DNA from: Clostridium simiarum | Lineage (GTDB): Bacteria; Bacillota; Clostridia; Clostridiales; Clostridiaceae | DNA: 64,000 nt | NCBI RefSeq assembly: GCF_018919175.1 | Contig: NZ_JAHLQL010000001.1 | Location: 1,302,001-1,366,000 of the forward strand | Direction: 5' to 3' | Shown here: one piece after another, positions 37,471-46,762 of the stretch | Layout: the number at the start of each line of letters is the position of its first letter | Position numbering within the stretch: the stretch's first letter is position 1 | Program-made: the position numbers and the translations under genes | The notes under the pieces: generated by a model | What the model was told of the DNA's origin: nothing | Seen by the model: only the letters and a program-made list of their open reading frames with translations | The model's database searches: none

Positions 37471-37971
37471 TTATTTATTCTTTTTAACGGCTTTAGGGTT
37501 ATATTTAAAGCTTAAGCTTAAAAACTTTTCATCTGGAACAAATCTAAGCATAACCTTCTCTGCCCCTTTATTTAAAACTGCTACAAATAACTCTCCATTA
37601 TAGTTTGTAGGATATAAATCCAAAACCTTATTTGGCTTATTACTAAAGTTATTTATCTCATCACTGCTCTCTTTAGCCAGTATCTCAACATCTTTTATCT
37701 GAAAGGTTAATACCCTTTTTCTTTTCTTCATTTCTAGTATTTTATCAATATCTATCTCTCCATTGGTAAATGCATATTCATATTCAACAAAAAGATTTTT
37801 CTTCAAAAAAAACAATCCTACTGCTACAGCTATTAATATTATAGCCAAAAAAATCTGTCTAAATAATAAACTTAAAAATGCCAGTACGCCAAGTCCATAA
37901 ACCATGACATTAGCTACTTTATAAGTAAGACTCTTTTCAGAGGTTACTAGTTGTTCATAAAAATTATCCAT
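37471..37971 (-). CDS. DUF6106-like two-helix membrane protein
   Basis: A 166-residue protein with two adjacent membrane helices (about residues 18-60) and a cytoplasmic beta-rich domain that resembles a PH-like fold (VEYEYAFTNGEIDID). The family is clostridial with no known function. An open ATG at 37992 lies before the ribosome binding site; AGGAGGGG is spaced correctly for ATG at 37971. Assignment to DUF6106 is from memory of the family and should be taken as moderate. Confidence 0.75.
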   Translation of the reverse strand: MDNFYEQLVTSEKSLTYKVANVMVYGLGVLAFLSLLFRQIFLAIILIAVAVGLFFLKKNLFVEYEYAFTNGEIDIDKILEMKKRKRVLTFQIKDVEILAKESSDEINNFSNKPNKVLDLYPTNYNGELFVAVLNKGAEKVMLRFVPDEKFLSLSFKYNPKAVKKNK

Positions 37972-38060
37972 CAATTCCCCTCCTATAATCATAGATATTT
38001 ACAATGAAATATTATATCATATTATAATACAGTTTAAATATAAATGAAAGGAGCTAAATC

Positions 38061-38621
38061 ATGAAAGAACTTGAAACAAAAATTATAGACATTGATTTAG
38101 GGAGTATAAGAGCCAAAATAAATTCTCTTAATTTAGAAAAAGTTAAATGCGAAAACCAAATAAATAATATATTTGATTTTCCAAATAAAAGTCTTCTATC
38201 AAAAAAGGGATATGCAAGGGTGAGATCTGTGGAGGACTTATTAAATAATAAAGTTAAATATTATATGACCACTAAAAAAATGATAAGCCAAGATAAATTT
38301 AAGGTAATGGAAGAAGTTGAAATAGAAGTAAATGATGGTGATGAGGCTATTAAGTTATTTCAATCTTTAGGCCTAGAGCTTATAGGTTCTATAAAAAAGT
38401 ATAGAGAAAGCTATAAATATAAAAATTCTTTAATTGAAATAGATATAAACGATGAATCCTTTTGTCCTTTTCCTTACATAGAAGTTGAAACTTCTACTGA
38501 AGAAGAGTTAAAGGAAGTAGTAGAACTTTTAGGTTACACCATGGAAGATACCTCTTCAAAAACTATTTATGATATATTAAATGAAAAGGGTATATCACCA
38601 AAATCTCCTTCTGGAATATAA
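38061..38621 (+). CDS. CYTH domain protein
   Basis: A 186-residue CYTH-fold protein. The N-terminal ELETKIIDID takes the place of the E-x-E-x-K signature, and alternating charged residues line the predicted tunnel (KGYARVRS, VEIEVNDGD, IEIDINDE, IEVETSTEE). CYTH enzymes act on triphosphates, as class IV adenylate cyclases or triphosphatases; the substrate here is not predictable. AAAGGAG precedes the ATG. It stands alone on the plus strand. Confidence 0.88.
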   Translation: MKELETKIIDIDLGSIRAKINSLNLEKVKCENQINNIFDFPNKSLLSKKGYARVRSVEDLLNNKVKYYMTTKKMISQDKFKVMEEVEIEVNDGDEAIKLFQSLGLELIGSIKKYRESYKYKNSLIEIDINDESFCPFPYIEVETSTEEELKEVVELLGYTMEDTSSKTIYDILNEKGISPKSPSGI

Positions 38622-38731
38622 TATATCTAATTATTAATTTTCCATATTTAACATTTTATTAAATTCTCTTCCATGTTAAAATATACTTAACTACTTAGGG
38701 GGTACAAAGAATTTAAGGGGGATATTACATC

Positions 38732-40102
38732 ATGACTACAGATACTAATGATTTGCTTACAGGTGACTTAAAAAGAAATCTATTAAAAATGTCTATACCT
38801 ACTATGCTTGGCTTCCTACTACAATCCGTATACGATATAGTGGATATTATATGGATTGGTAGAATTTCTTCTTCTGCCGTAGCAGGAGTTACTCTTTTTT
38901 CTACTATATTTTGGATGGTAGATATTTTAAATGAAATTATCGGTACTAGTTCCATCTCTTTGATATCTCAAAGCTATGGCTCTAAGGACCAAAATAAAAC
39001 TAGTCTAGCAATTGAGCAAACTCTAATTTTTAAAGCTCTAGTTGCAGTAATTGCCGCAATTATAATGTTATTAACCATAAAACCTTTATTAAATATTTTT
39101 TCTAAGGATACAAATGTAATTCAATCTGCCCTACAATATGGGTATATAAGAATATTTTTCTTACCTATAATGTTTTCATCCTACACTGTAAACACAGCTT
39201 TAAGATGCCTTGGAGATGCTAAGACTCCTATGAAGATAATGATTGTATCTTCAATTTTAAATGTAGTATTAGATCCTATATTTATGTTTGAAACTATACC
39301 AGGCACATCTATACCAGGGCTTAACCTTGGAGTGCTAGGTGCAGGAATTGCTACTGTAATATCCACTGTAGTAGCCTTTATTATTGGATTTTATATTCTA
39401 ATCTCTGGTAAAGGAAAAATAAAAATCAAAATAAAAAACATATTTAAATTAGACTTAGAAATTGATAAAAAACTTTTAACTATAGGTCTTCCTTCTGGAG
39501 TTGAAATGCTATTTAGACAATTTTCCGGAATGATAACTATATACTTTGTTTCAGATTATGGTACCAATGCTTTAGCTGCTATTGGTATAGGTAATAAGCT
39601 TTTTAACTTTGCCTTTATGCCCTTACTTGGATTTGCCATAGGTAGTAGTTCCATAGTAGGCCAGTGCCTTGGTGCTGAAAATATAAGTAGGGCTAAGGAA
39701 ACTGTTAAATATAGCACCTTAATAAATATATCTTTGATGTGTTTATTAACTATAATGGCATTCTTATTCCCTTCTTTTATTATGAAATCATTCATTAAAG
39801 ACCCTGCTGTTATAGATATTGGTATACCGATGATTAAAATTATGACGCCAGCCTTAATAGCTTCTGGAGTTTCTATGGGACTTGGATCAGTATTTTCAGG
39901 TTCTGGGCATAATACTCCTTTTATGTTATCTAGTCTTATTTCAAGATGGGGGGTACAAATTCCACTTATTGCTATAATGGTTCGAGTACTTAAGCTACCT
40001 ATGAATTATATATGGTCAACTTTTTTAATAGCTAATATAGTTGAAGTTATAGTAGTGTATGTCTTCTATAAAAAGGGAACTTGGGAACATAAAAGAGTAT
40101 AA
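38732..40102 (+). CDS. MATE family multidrug efflux transporter
   Basis: A 456-residue transporter with 12 predicted helices in two related halves. Family blocks include MSIPTMLGFLLQSVYDIVD near the N-terminus and ALRCLGDAKTPM at the end of the first half, mirrored by GVSMGLGSVFSGSGHNTPFM in the second. MATE proteins export cationic drugs in exchange for Na+ or H+. AAGGGGGA precedes the ATG. The gene is monocistronic, directly upstream of the leuS leader. Confidence 0.94.
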   Translation: MTTDTNDLLTGDLKRNLLKMSIPTMLGFLLQSVYDIVDIIWIGRISSSAVAGVTLFSTIFWMVDILNEIIGTSSISLISQSYGSKDQNKTSLAIEQTLIFKALVAVIAAIIMLLTIKPLLNIFSKDTNVIQSALQYGYIRIFFLPIMFSSYTVNTALRCLGDAKTPMKIMIVSSILNVVLDPIFMFETIPGTSIPGLNLGVLGAGIATVISTVVAFIIGFYILISGKGKIKIKIKNIFKLDLEIDKKLLTIGLPSGVEMLFRQFSGMITIYFVSDYGTNALAAIGIGNKLFNFAFMPLLGFAIGSSSIVGQCLGAENISRAKETVKYSTLINISLMCLLTIMAFLFPSFIMKSFIKDPAVIDIGIPMIKIMTPALIASGVSMGLGSVFSGSGHNTPFMLSSLISRWGVQIPLIAIMVRVLKLPMNYIWSTFLIANIVEVIVVYVFYKKGTWEHKRV

Positions 40103-40109
40103 ATATCTC

Positions 40110-40138
40110 TTGACCTATTATATACAATGATTTATAAT
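40110..40138 (+). promoter_or_regulatory. Sigma-A promoter of leuS
   Basis: TTGACC (40110-40115) and TATAAT (40133-40138) are separated by exactly 17 nt and lie just upstream of the T-box leader. Confidence 0.85.
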
Positions 40139-40184
40139 ATCATTTATAATTAAACAAAGATGCAATGATTAGGAATATTAGTAT

Positions 40185-40382
40185 TAAGTTTAGTCCAAAG
40201 AGAGCTGTTGGTTGGTGAAAAACAGTGATAAACTTTTATGAACTCGCCTAGGAGCTAGCTTGAGGAAATGCAAGCAGGGTAAATCCCTTATCTTTTTAAG
40301 AGAGGTTATTTTATTATAGCCTAATCAGAGTGGTACCGCGGAATATGCTTTCGTCTCTTTATAAGAGATGAGAGCTTTTTTT
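40185..40382 (+). promoter_or_regulatory. T-box leader, leucine specifier
   Basis: The leader holds the canonical T-box AGAGTGGTACCGCGG (40328-40342) and a terminator with a T run at about 40347-40382. The specifier codon is CUC at 40243-40245 in the context GAACTCGCCTAGGAG. A GTGATAAAC segment upstream fits the specifier loop. Leucine fits the downstream leuS, so uncharged tRNA-Leu should allow read-through. Confidence 0.95.
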
Positions 40383-40473
40383 ATTCTTTTAAATTATATA
40401 TTCTAAAATTAACTATAACTTTTAAACATTAAGTTAGTAAAATAATTTTTATTTTTTATAAGGAGGAAGTTTA

Positions 40474-42930
40474 ATGGCTAAATACAATACTTCAGTAGAT
40501 GAAAAATGGCAAAAGAAATGGGAAGAAACTAAGTTATATAAGTTTGACGAAAATAATTTGGATAAAAAATTATATGTATTAGAAATGTTCTCATACCCTT
40601 CAGGAAGTAAGTTACATGCTGGTCACTGGTTTAACTATGGTCCTGTAGATTCTTGGGCAAGAATGAAAAGAATGCAAGGATATAATGTGTTCCAGCCTAT
40701 GGGATTTGATGCCTTTGGATTACCAGCAGAAAACTTTGCCATAAAAACAGGTATCCATCCTAAGGATTCCACAGTACAGAACATAAAAACTATGGAACAG
40801 CAACTTAAGGCTATGGGAGCTATGTTTGATTGGGATCACGAAATAGTAACTTGTAATACTGATTACTACAAATGGACTCAATGGCTTTTTTTAAAACTTT
40901 ATGAAAAAGGTTTAGCATATAGAAAAAAGGCTCCTGTAAATTGGTGCCCTAGCTGTAATACAGTTCTAGCTAATGAGCAAGTCCTTGATGGTGCTTGTGA
41001 AAGATGTGACACTGAGGTTACAAAAAAAGACTTAACTCAATGGTTTTTAAAAATAACTGATTATGCAGATGAATTATTAGAGAAAATAGACTCTCTTGAT
41101 TGGCCTGAAAAGACTAAATCAATGCAAAAACACTGGATAGGCAAATCCACTGGTGCTGAGGTTACCTTTAAGGTAAAGGATTCTGACTTAAGCTTTGATG
41201 TATTTACCACCAGAGTAGATACCTTATTTGGAGTATCCTATGTAGTTCTTGCACCTGAAAATCCTCTAGTAGACGTATTAACTTCAGCTAATCACAAGGA
41301 AGAAGTTGAATCTTACAAAGCTGAATCCAAAAAACAATCTGATATTGAAAGACAATCTATAACTAGAGAAAAAACAGGAGTATTTACTGGCTCCTATGCT
41401 ATAAATCCTATAAATGGAAGAGAAATCCCTATATGGATTGGGGACTATGTACTTTCAACTTACGGTACTGGTGCTGTTATGGCTGTTCCTGCTCATGACG
41501 AAAGAGACTTTGCTTTTGCAACAAAATATAACCTTCCTATTGAAAGAGTTATAGAGGGTGGAGAGGAACTTCCTTATACTGAATATGGTACTATGATAAA
41601 CAGTGATGAATTTAATGGATTAACCTCAGAAGAAGGTAAAAAAGCTGTGGTTAAAAAGTTAGAATCCTTAGGACTTGGCTCAGAAAAAACAAATTACAGA
41701 TTAAGAGATTGGCTTGTATCAAGGCAAAGATACTGGGGGGCTCCAATACCTATAATTCATTGTGAACATTGTGGTACTGTACCTGTTCCAGAGGACCAAC
41801 TTCCGGTAGTATTACCTTATGATGTAGAGTTTACACCAGATGGAAAGTCTCCACTAGCTAAATCAGAGAGTTTTATAAACACAACATGTCCTAAATGTGG
41901 TAAACCAGCAAAACGAGAAGCAGATACTTTAGATACCTTTGTGTGCTCCTCTTGGTATTATTTAAGATATGCCGATGCTAACAATAGTGAAAAAGCCTTT
42001 GATATAGAAAAAATAAATAAAATGTTACCTGTGGATAAATATGTAGGTGGCCCTGAACATGCTTGCATGCACCTTCTTTACTCTAGGTTTATAACTAAGG
42101 CTTTAAGAGACATGGGATATTTAAACTTTGATGAACCATTTACTTCATTAACTCATCAAGGATTAATACTTGGTCCTGATGGTCAAAAAATGAGTAAATC
42201 CAAGGGGAATACTATTTCTCCTGATGAATATATAAGTCAACATGGATCTGATGTATTTAGAATGTACCTAATGTTTGGTTTTGCTTATGTTGAAGGTGGC
42301 GCTTGGAGCGATGATGGAATAAAATCTGTAGCAAGATTTGTTGACAGGATGGAAAGAGTTCTTGATTCAGCAAGAGAAGCCATTGAAGATAATAAGTCCA
42401 ATAAATCTACCATGGACAAAAATGAAAAGGAATTAAACTACTGGAGACATTTTGCTATAAAAAATGTTACCTCTGATTCTGAAATACTTCAATTTAATAC
42501 AGCTATAGCAAGACTTATGGAATTAACAAATGCTTTATCTAAATATATGAATGAAGAAGAAAAGAATTTAGAATTGCTTAAAGCTACACTAACAGATTTT
42601 ATAAAACTTGTTGCTCCATTTGCTCCTCACTTTGCTGAAGAACAATGGAACTTACTATATAAATCAGAATCTAATGATAATAGTTACTCAGTATTTAACC
42701 AAAAATGGCCTGAATTTGACAGTAACGCTTTAATAAAAGATGAAGTTGAAATAGCTATACAAATTAATGGAAAAATAAAATCTAGAATAAATATACCATC
42801 TGGACTCACTGAAGATGCTATTAAAGAAGAAGCTCTAAATAACGAAGAGATAAAAGTATTTATAGAAGGCAAAACCGTAGTAAAAGTCATAGTTATAAAA
42901 GGCCGTCTTGTAAATATAGTAGTTAAATAA
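40474..42930 (+). CDS. leuS: Leucyl-tRNA synthetase
   Basis: An 818-residue class I synthetase of bacterial type. The HIGH motif appears as HAGH at 48-51 and KMSKS is intact ([10 protein letters not shown]). The editing domain between them has the T-rich [10 protein letters not shown] block. A zinc-binding CPSC...CERC pair and a second CEHC...CPKC pair are present. AAGGAGG precedes the ATG. The T-box leader controls it. Confidence 0.98.
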   Translation: MAKYNTSVDEKWQKKWEETKLYKFDENNLDKKLYVLEMFSYPSGSKLHAGHWFNYGPVDSWARMKRMQGYNVFQPMGFDAFGLPAENFAIKTGIHPKDSTVQNIKTMEQQLKAMGAMFDWDHEIVTCNTDYYKWTQWLFLKLYEKGLAYRKKAPVNWCPSCNTVLANEQVLDGACERCDTEVTKKDLTQWFLKITDYADELLEKIDSLDWPEKTKSMQKHWIGKSTGAEVTFKVKDSDLSFDVFTTRVDTLFGVSYVVLAPENPLVDVLTSANHKEEVESYKAESKKQSDIERQSITREKTGVFTGSYAINPINGREIPIWIGDYVLSTYGTGAVMAVPAHDERDFAFATKYNLPIERVIEGGEELPYTEYGTMINSDEFNGLTSEEGKKAVVKKLESLGLGSEKTNYRLRDWLVSRQRYWGAPIPIIHCEHCGTVPVPEDQLPVVLPYDVEFTPDGKSPLAKSESFINTTCPKCGKPAKREADTLDTFVCSSWYYLRYADANNSEKAFDIEKINKMLPVDKYVGGPEHACMHLLYSRFITKALRDMGYLNFDEPFTSLTHQGLILGPDGQKMSKSKGNTISPDEYISQHGSDVFRMYLMFGFAYVEGGAWSDDGIKSVARFVDRMERVLDSAREAIEDNKSNKSTMDKNEKELNYWRHFAIKNVTSDSEILQFNTAIARLMELTNALSKYMNEEEKNLELLKATLTDFIKLVAPFAPHFAEEQWNLLYKSESNDNSYSVFNQKWPEFDSNALIKDEVEIAIQINGKIKSRINIPSGLTEDAIKEEALNNEEIKVFIEGKTVVKVIVIKGRLVNIVVK

Positions 42931-42932
42931 TA

Positions 42933-42957
42933 AAAAGACGACTAAGTCGTCTTTTTT
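42933..42957. terminator. leuS terminator
   Basis: AAAAAGACGAC pairs with GTCGTCTTTTT, loop TAA. It is convergent and overlaps the stop of the opposing methyltransferase gene by 2 nt. Confidence 0.92.
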
Positions 42958-43513
42958 AATTTTCACATATAAAAACATAGGCCGGTGGCATATTTATCAT
43001 AACTTTATCTATATTTATGTTGTTAAAAAATCTATTTATAAAGTTTCTTTTAAACAAGGTATATTGGAAGGTAATAAATTTTCCATGAACTTTTAATATA
43101 TCTTTACTTTTATTTAGTATATTTTCAGACATCTCCTTTTTAAGGCTTGCAAAAGGTAATCCTGAAACTATATAATCTACATTTTCTATGCCTTCTTTCT
43201 TCAAATACTCCTCTATATTCTCCGCAGAATCATTGATTATATAAAGATTTTCTACCTTACTATATTTTTCTTTTAACATATTATAAAATTCATAATTATA
43301 CTCAATTATAAATAGCTTAGTACTAGAATATTTCCTTCTTATTAATTCTTCAGTAAATACTCCTGTACCAGGTCCATATTCGATTATACACTTTGCATTT
43401 TCAAAATCTATATTATCTACCATCTTACAAGCCAGTTTTTTAGAACTTGGAAATATAGCTCCTACAGTTCTCCAATTTAAAATATATTGCTTTAAAAATG
43501 TTACACCCTCCAT
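42956..43513 (-). CDS. Class I SAM-dependent methyltransferase (phospholipid/rRNA-like)
   Basis: A 185-residue methyltransferase. Motif I is IIEYGPGTGVFTEEL (about residues 43-57) and a later VSGLPFASL resembles the N/D-PP-F/Y block. The N-terminal WRTVGAIFPSSKKLA is typical of phospholipid N-methyltransferase (PmtA-like) proteins; a KsgA/Erm-like relation is the alternative. The substrate is uncertain. It is monocistronic and converges with leuS. Confidence 0.82.
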   Translation of the reverse strand: MEGVTFLKQYILNWRTVGAIFPSSKKLACKMVDNIDFENAKCIIEYGPGTGVFTEELIRRKYSSTKLFIIEYNYEFYNMLKEKYSKVENLYIINDSAENIEEYLKKEGIENVDYIVSGLPFASLKKEMSENILNKSKDILKVHGKFITFQYTLFKRNFINRFFNNINIDKVMINMPPAYVFICEN

Positions 43514-43695
43514 AATACTCTCCCTTAGAAACTTATTTTAATCTATGAATTAATTATATAGAGGAATACTTAAGAATATCCTAATAAACCTCTTTAAAAG
43601 TCCTTAAAAAATTCTTAATATTTTCTTAACATGTGTTTTTACTCATTTTTTTGATATATTATTATATAAGATGTTATATGAAGGGAGCCTTTTTA

Positions 43696-44394
43696 GTGGA
43701 TAAAGAATATATATTAATTGTAGATGATGAAAAAGAAATAAGAGATTTAGTAGGCATTTACATGAAAAATGAGGGCTATGAAACTATTAAAGCAGAAAAT
43801 GGAATAAAAGCTCTAGAAATTCTTAAGAACAAAAAGATAGATTTAATAATATTGGATGTAATGATGCCTAAGTTGGACGGCATAGAAACCTGCATAAAAA
43901 TCAGAGAAGAAAAAAATATTCCTATTATAATGTTATCTGCTAAAACGGAAGACATGGACAAGATTATAGGTCTTACTACCGGTGCTGATGATTATGTTTG
44001 CAAACCCTTTAACCCCTTAGAGCTTATTGCGAGAGTGAAATCACAGCTTAGAAGATATAAAAAATTAAATATCCCTCAAAATTTTGTAAAGGAAGGTGTA
44101 ATTGAAATAGATGATCTAGTAATAGATTCAACTAATTATAAAGTTACTGTAGGAAAAGAAGAAATTAAACTAACACCTATGGAATTTAAAATTCTAGAGC
44201 TCCTAGCAGAAAATAAGAACAGGGTATTTAGCATAGAAAAAATCTATGAAAGAGTATGGGGCGAGGATTACATGGAATCTAATAATACAGTGATGGTACA
44301 TATAAGAAAAATAAGAGAAAAAATAGAAGTTAACCCTAGAAAGCCTAGATATTTAAAAACTGTTTGGGGGGTTGGATACAAAATTGAAGAATAG
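43696..44394 (+). CDS. OmpR-family response regulator
   Basis: A 232-residue regulator. The receiver domain has the acidic pair D10-D11, phosphoacceptor D54 (LDVMMPKLDG) and K103 (CKPF). A winged-helix DNA-binding domain follows (TPMEFKILELL to VWGVGYKIEE). A longer reading to ATG at 43633 is open, but it is hydrophobic and lacks a ribosome binding site. AAGGGAG fits GTG at 43696. The histidine kinase gene overlaps its 3' end. VanR-like architecture is visible; the signal is unknown. Confidence 0.94.
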   Translation: MDKEYILIVDDEKEIRDLVGIYMKNEGYETIKAENGIKALEILKNKKIDLIILDVMMPKLDGIETCIKIREEKNIPIIMLSAKTEDMDKIIGLTTGADDYVCKPFNPLELIARVKSQLRRYKKLNIPQNFVKEGVIEIDDLVIDSTNYKVTVGKEEIKLTPMEFKILELLAENKNRVFSIEKIYERVWGEDYMESNNTVMVHIRKIREKIEVNPRKPRYLKTVWGVGYKIEE

Positions 44395-45868
44395 AATACC
44401 CTCTATTAAAAATAGGGTTAAAAAATTTTATGCATTTGTAAGAAAATCTATAAAAGAGCAGCTTAGACTTCAACTTCTAGTTGTAATTGCTATATGTCTC
44501 ACTTTATGTGGATTAATACTAGGTATATTCCAAACTTCTTATATTAAGTCTAATTCTATGAATACTTATACCTCTTACTCTGAAGGAATTACTAGAATAG
44601 ATTCTAATACTTTAGATTTAGGCAATTATATAGAAACTAAAAATTTAAGTATAAATGATAAAGATGAAATAAAAAATTTAATCATAGAAAATTCTTATAC
44701 TCGTGATAAAGGTATAAACATAGTAATAACGGACTTAGATGGAAATATAATTTATTCTAAAGAGGATTTTGTAGCTTCTAAGTTAAGCATTGAAAACATT
44801 ATGAGAACTTCTATGGAATATAGAAAAAACTCTTATGATAAAAACCTTTTTTACAGCATATATCCTTTGAAATTTAAGGATTCTAATGGTTATTTAATAT
44901 TAAGTGCTGTTCCATCTCCTACGGAACATAATCAATATCACTATGGCACTAGATTTTCAATTTTAGGTATAATATTAGCCCTTATTGCTTTTATTTTATT
45001 ATTTTTATTGTTAACTAGAAAAAAAGTAAAATATATTGAGGAAATATCTCATGGACTTATACAAATATCCACCGGTAACTTAGATTACAATATAGATATA
45101 AAAGGATACGATGAATTATCTAAGTTAGCCCAAAACATAAACTATATGGAAAAGGAGCTAAAAAATAAAATAGAGGAAACCACTAAAGCTGAAAATACAA
45201 AAAGTGAACTTATAACCAATGTATCCCATGATTTAAAAACTCCCCTTACCTCTATAATGGGCTATCTAGGTCTTTTAAAGGACGGTAAGTACGAAGATGA
45301 AGATCAAATGAAAGATTATTTAGATATAGCTTTTAATAAATCACAAAAACTAAAAATTTTAATAGAAGATTTATTTGAATATACTAAGTTATCTAATAAA
45401 GGTATCCCTTTAAATAAAAAAAATGTATCTTTTAATGAACTTATTGAACAACTTATATATGAACTTGTTCCAGTAGCAGAAGAGAATGAAATTATACTTC
45501 ATAAAGATATAGAACCTAGCAAAATACTAGTAAATATAGATGGTGATAAGATGGTTCGAGTTTTTGAAAATCTATTAATGAATGCAATAAAATATAGTTA
45601 TAAGCCTAGCACCGTTTATATTAAATTATATAAAGAAGATAGTGAGGCTATTCTTTGCATTTCTAACAAAGGTGATTCCTTTTCAGATTCTGATCTAAAT
45701 AAAGTTTTTGACAGATTTTATAGAGTTGAAAAGTCACGGAGTAGCTCTGAGGGAGGTAGTGGTTTAGGCCTGGCCATCTCTAAAAGCATCGTAGAACTAC
45801 ACGAAGGAAACATTTGGGCGGAGTGCCATGGTAATGATATAAAGTTTTTTGTAAGTCTAAAAATTTAA
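44372..45868 (+). CDS. Sensor histidine kinase
   Basis: A 498-residue kinase. Two membrane helices (about 33-53 and 195-215) bracket an extracellular sensor of about 140 residues. HAMP (about 216-270), HisKA with H286 (NVSHDLKTPLTS) and HATPase (GSGLGLAISKSIVELH) follow. It overlaps the response regulator by 23 nt. Starts are TTG at 44372 or 44384; neither has ideal spacing from the GGGGGG run, so the exact start is uncertain. The extracellular sensor matches no domain I know. Confidence 0.93.
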   Translation: MDTKLKNRIPSIKNRVKKFYAFVRKSIKEQLRLQLLVVIAICLTLCGLILGIFQTSYIKSNSMNTYTSYSEGITRIDSNTLDLGNYIETKNLSINDKDEIKNLIIENSYTRDKGINIVITDLDGNIIYSKEDFVASKLSIENIMRTSMEYRKNSYDKNLFYSIYPLKFKDSNGYLILSAVPSPTEHNQYHYGTRFSILGIILALIAFILLFLLLTRKKVKYIEEISHGLIQISTGNLDYNIDIKGYDELSKLAQNINYMEKELKNKIEETTKAENTKSELITNVSHDLKTPLTSIMGYLGLLKDGKYEDEDQMKDYLDIAFNKSQKLKILIEDLFEYTKLSNKGIPLNKKNVSFNELIEQLIYELVPVAEENEIILHKDIEPSKILVNIDGDKMVRVFENLLMNAIKYSYKPSTVYIKLYKEDSEAILCISNKGDSFSDSDLNKVFDRFYRVEKSRSSSEGGSGLGLAISKSIVELHEGNIWAECHGNDIKFFVSLKI

Positions 45869-45877
45869 TTTAATTAT

Positions 45878-45912
45878 AAAGGAAATGTATGATCTTTAAT
45901 ACATTTCCTTTA
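45878..45912 (+). terminator. Terminator of the two-component operon
   Basis: AAAGGAAATGTAT pairs with ATACATTTCCTTT, 8-nt loop, followed by ATTTTTATTT. Confidence 0.92.
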
Positions 45913-46308
45913 TTTTTATTTAAAAATTCTTTTTTGTATGGTTATAGAAATATTTTTCTAATCTTTAAAGTTAAATAGCTATTATTATAAAATAATTTAT
46001 ATAGTATTTGTTTTATCTATAGTTAAATATATACCTATCACTATACATAATACCATCTCTATATTATAATTAGTTTATAAACCATTTAGTTACTTAATAT
46101 CTGTAAGGATATTAGGATAAACTAAGTTATGCTATTAGTTAAACATTATAAAATAAATCCTTGGTAAAAAAGTCTTAGAATTTTTAAAGTAAGCAATAAA
46201 GTATGGGTATTAATGCTGCTTTGCTATTACCTGAGTTTGCTTAACCAGTATAGTGCAAAAATTAGTTATCTATTTAGATATGACTTATTTAAGAAAAGAG
46301 GGATATAC
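45913..46308 (+). other. Non-coding region and possible structured leader before the selenoprotein gene
   Basis: No coding sequence is supported. Near its end TAAGCAA (46190-46196) can pair with TTGCTTA (46237-46243), enclosing GGTA (46206-46209) that can pair with TACC (46228-46231). This nested arrangement could be a leader of the downstream gene. No known riboswitch class is recognised, and the rest is AT-rich. Confidence 0.4.
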
Positions 46309-46638
46309 ATGAATGTTATTAAAATAAGTGACGTAGCTTATGACGAGTTTAAAGAACTTCTAGATCAAAATAATCTTCCTGAATATACTATAAGGATTAA
46401 TCTAGCTGGTATGGGATGAAGTGGCCCTTCATTTAATATTGTTCTGGATGAACAAAAGGATACAGATATAGTTGAAAAAGTAAAGGATGTTACTTTCCTT
46501 ATAGAGAAATCTCTTGTAGAAGATTTCCATGGGTTTATGATAACTTCCTCTGCTGAAAATGGTAGAGGCTTGATGCTTGAACCTATAAAGGATTTAGGTG
46601 ACGGTGGTTGCTCAGGTTGTAGCGGTGGTTGCCACTAA
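46309..46638 (+). CDS. HesB-like selenoprotein with in-frame UGA (selenocysteine 37)
   Basis: A 109-residue HesB/IscA-like protein whose codon 37 is TGA (46417-46419). Reading through it gives an uninterrupted frame: the N-terminal half MNVIKISDVAYDEF...NLAGMG, then Sec, then SGPSFN and a C-terminal half ending in a CSGCSGGCH tail. HesB/IscA proteins have a C-x-G at this point, so Sec replaces a metal/cluster-binding cysteine. HesB-like selenoproteins are a known family. AGAGGG precedes the ATG, and a SECIS-like hairpin lies 20-36 nt after the UGA. A frameshift or pseudogene is unlikely because both halves are intact in one frame. It probably handles Fe-S or redox chemistry. Confidence 0.9.
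46439..46455 (+). promoter_or_regulatory. Candidate bacterial SECIS element
   Basis: TTGTTC (46439-46444) pairs perfectly with GAACAA (46450-46455) around the loop TGGAT. The loop starts 26 nt after the UGA and has G at its second position, within the limits described for bacterial SECIS elements (16-37 nt spacing, G in the first two loop bases). It lies inside the coding sequence, as in bacteria. Confidence 0.7.
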
Positions 46639-46660
46639 TATTTATAAATAACATATAAAC

Positions 46661-46709
46661 AAAATAAAGAATAGAAAAGTGATTTTACACCTTCTATTCT
46701 TTATTTTTT
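46661..46709. terminator. Terminator after the selenoprotein gene
   Basis: AAAATAAAGAATAGAA pairs with TTCTATTCTTTATTTT, 17-nt loop. It lies between convergent genes. Confidence 0.88.
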
Positions 46710-46762
46710 ATGGGATTTATTTTAAACATATTAATAATCTTTTTTAATATATTTTCAGTGTT

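Noticed and set aside
46213..46419. Short 68-codon ORF ending at the TGA of the HesB-like gene
   Set aside because: Its upstream part has no ribosome binding site or family resemblance; the true start is ATG at 46309 and the frame continues through the TGA.
46416..46431. ATGAAG / CTTCAT hairpin around the UGA as the SECIS element
   Set aside because: Its loop starts only about 3 nt after the UGA, far closer than known bacterial SECIS elements; the hairpin at 46439-46455 fits better.
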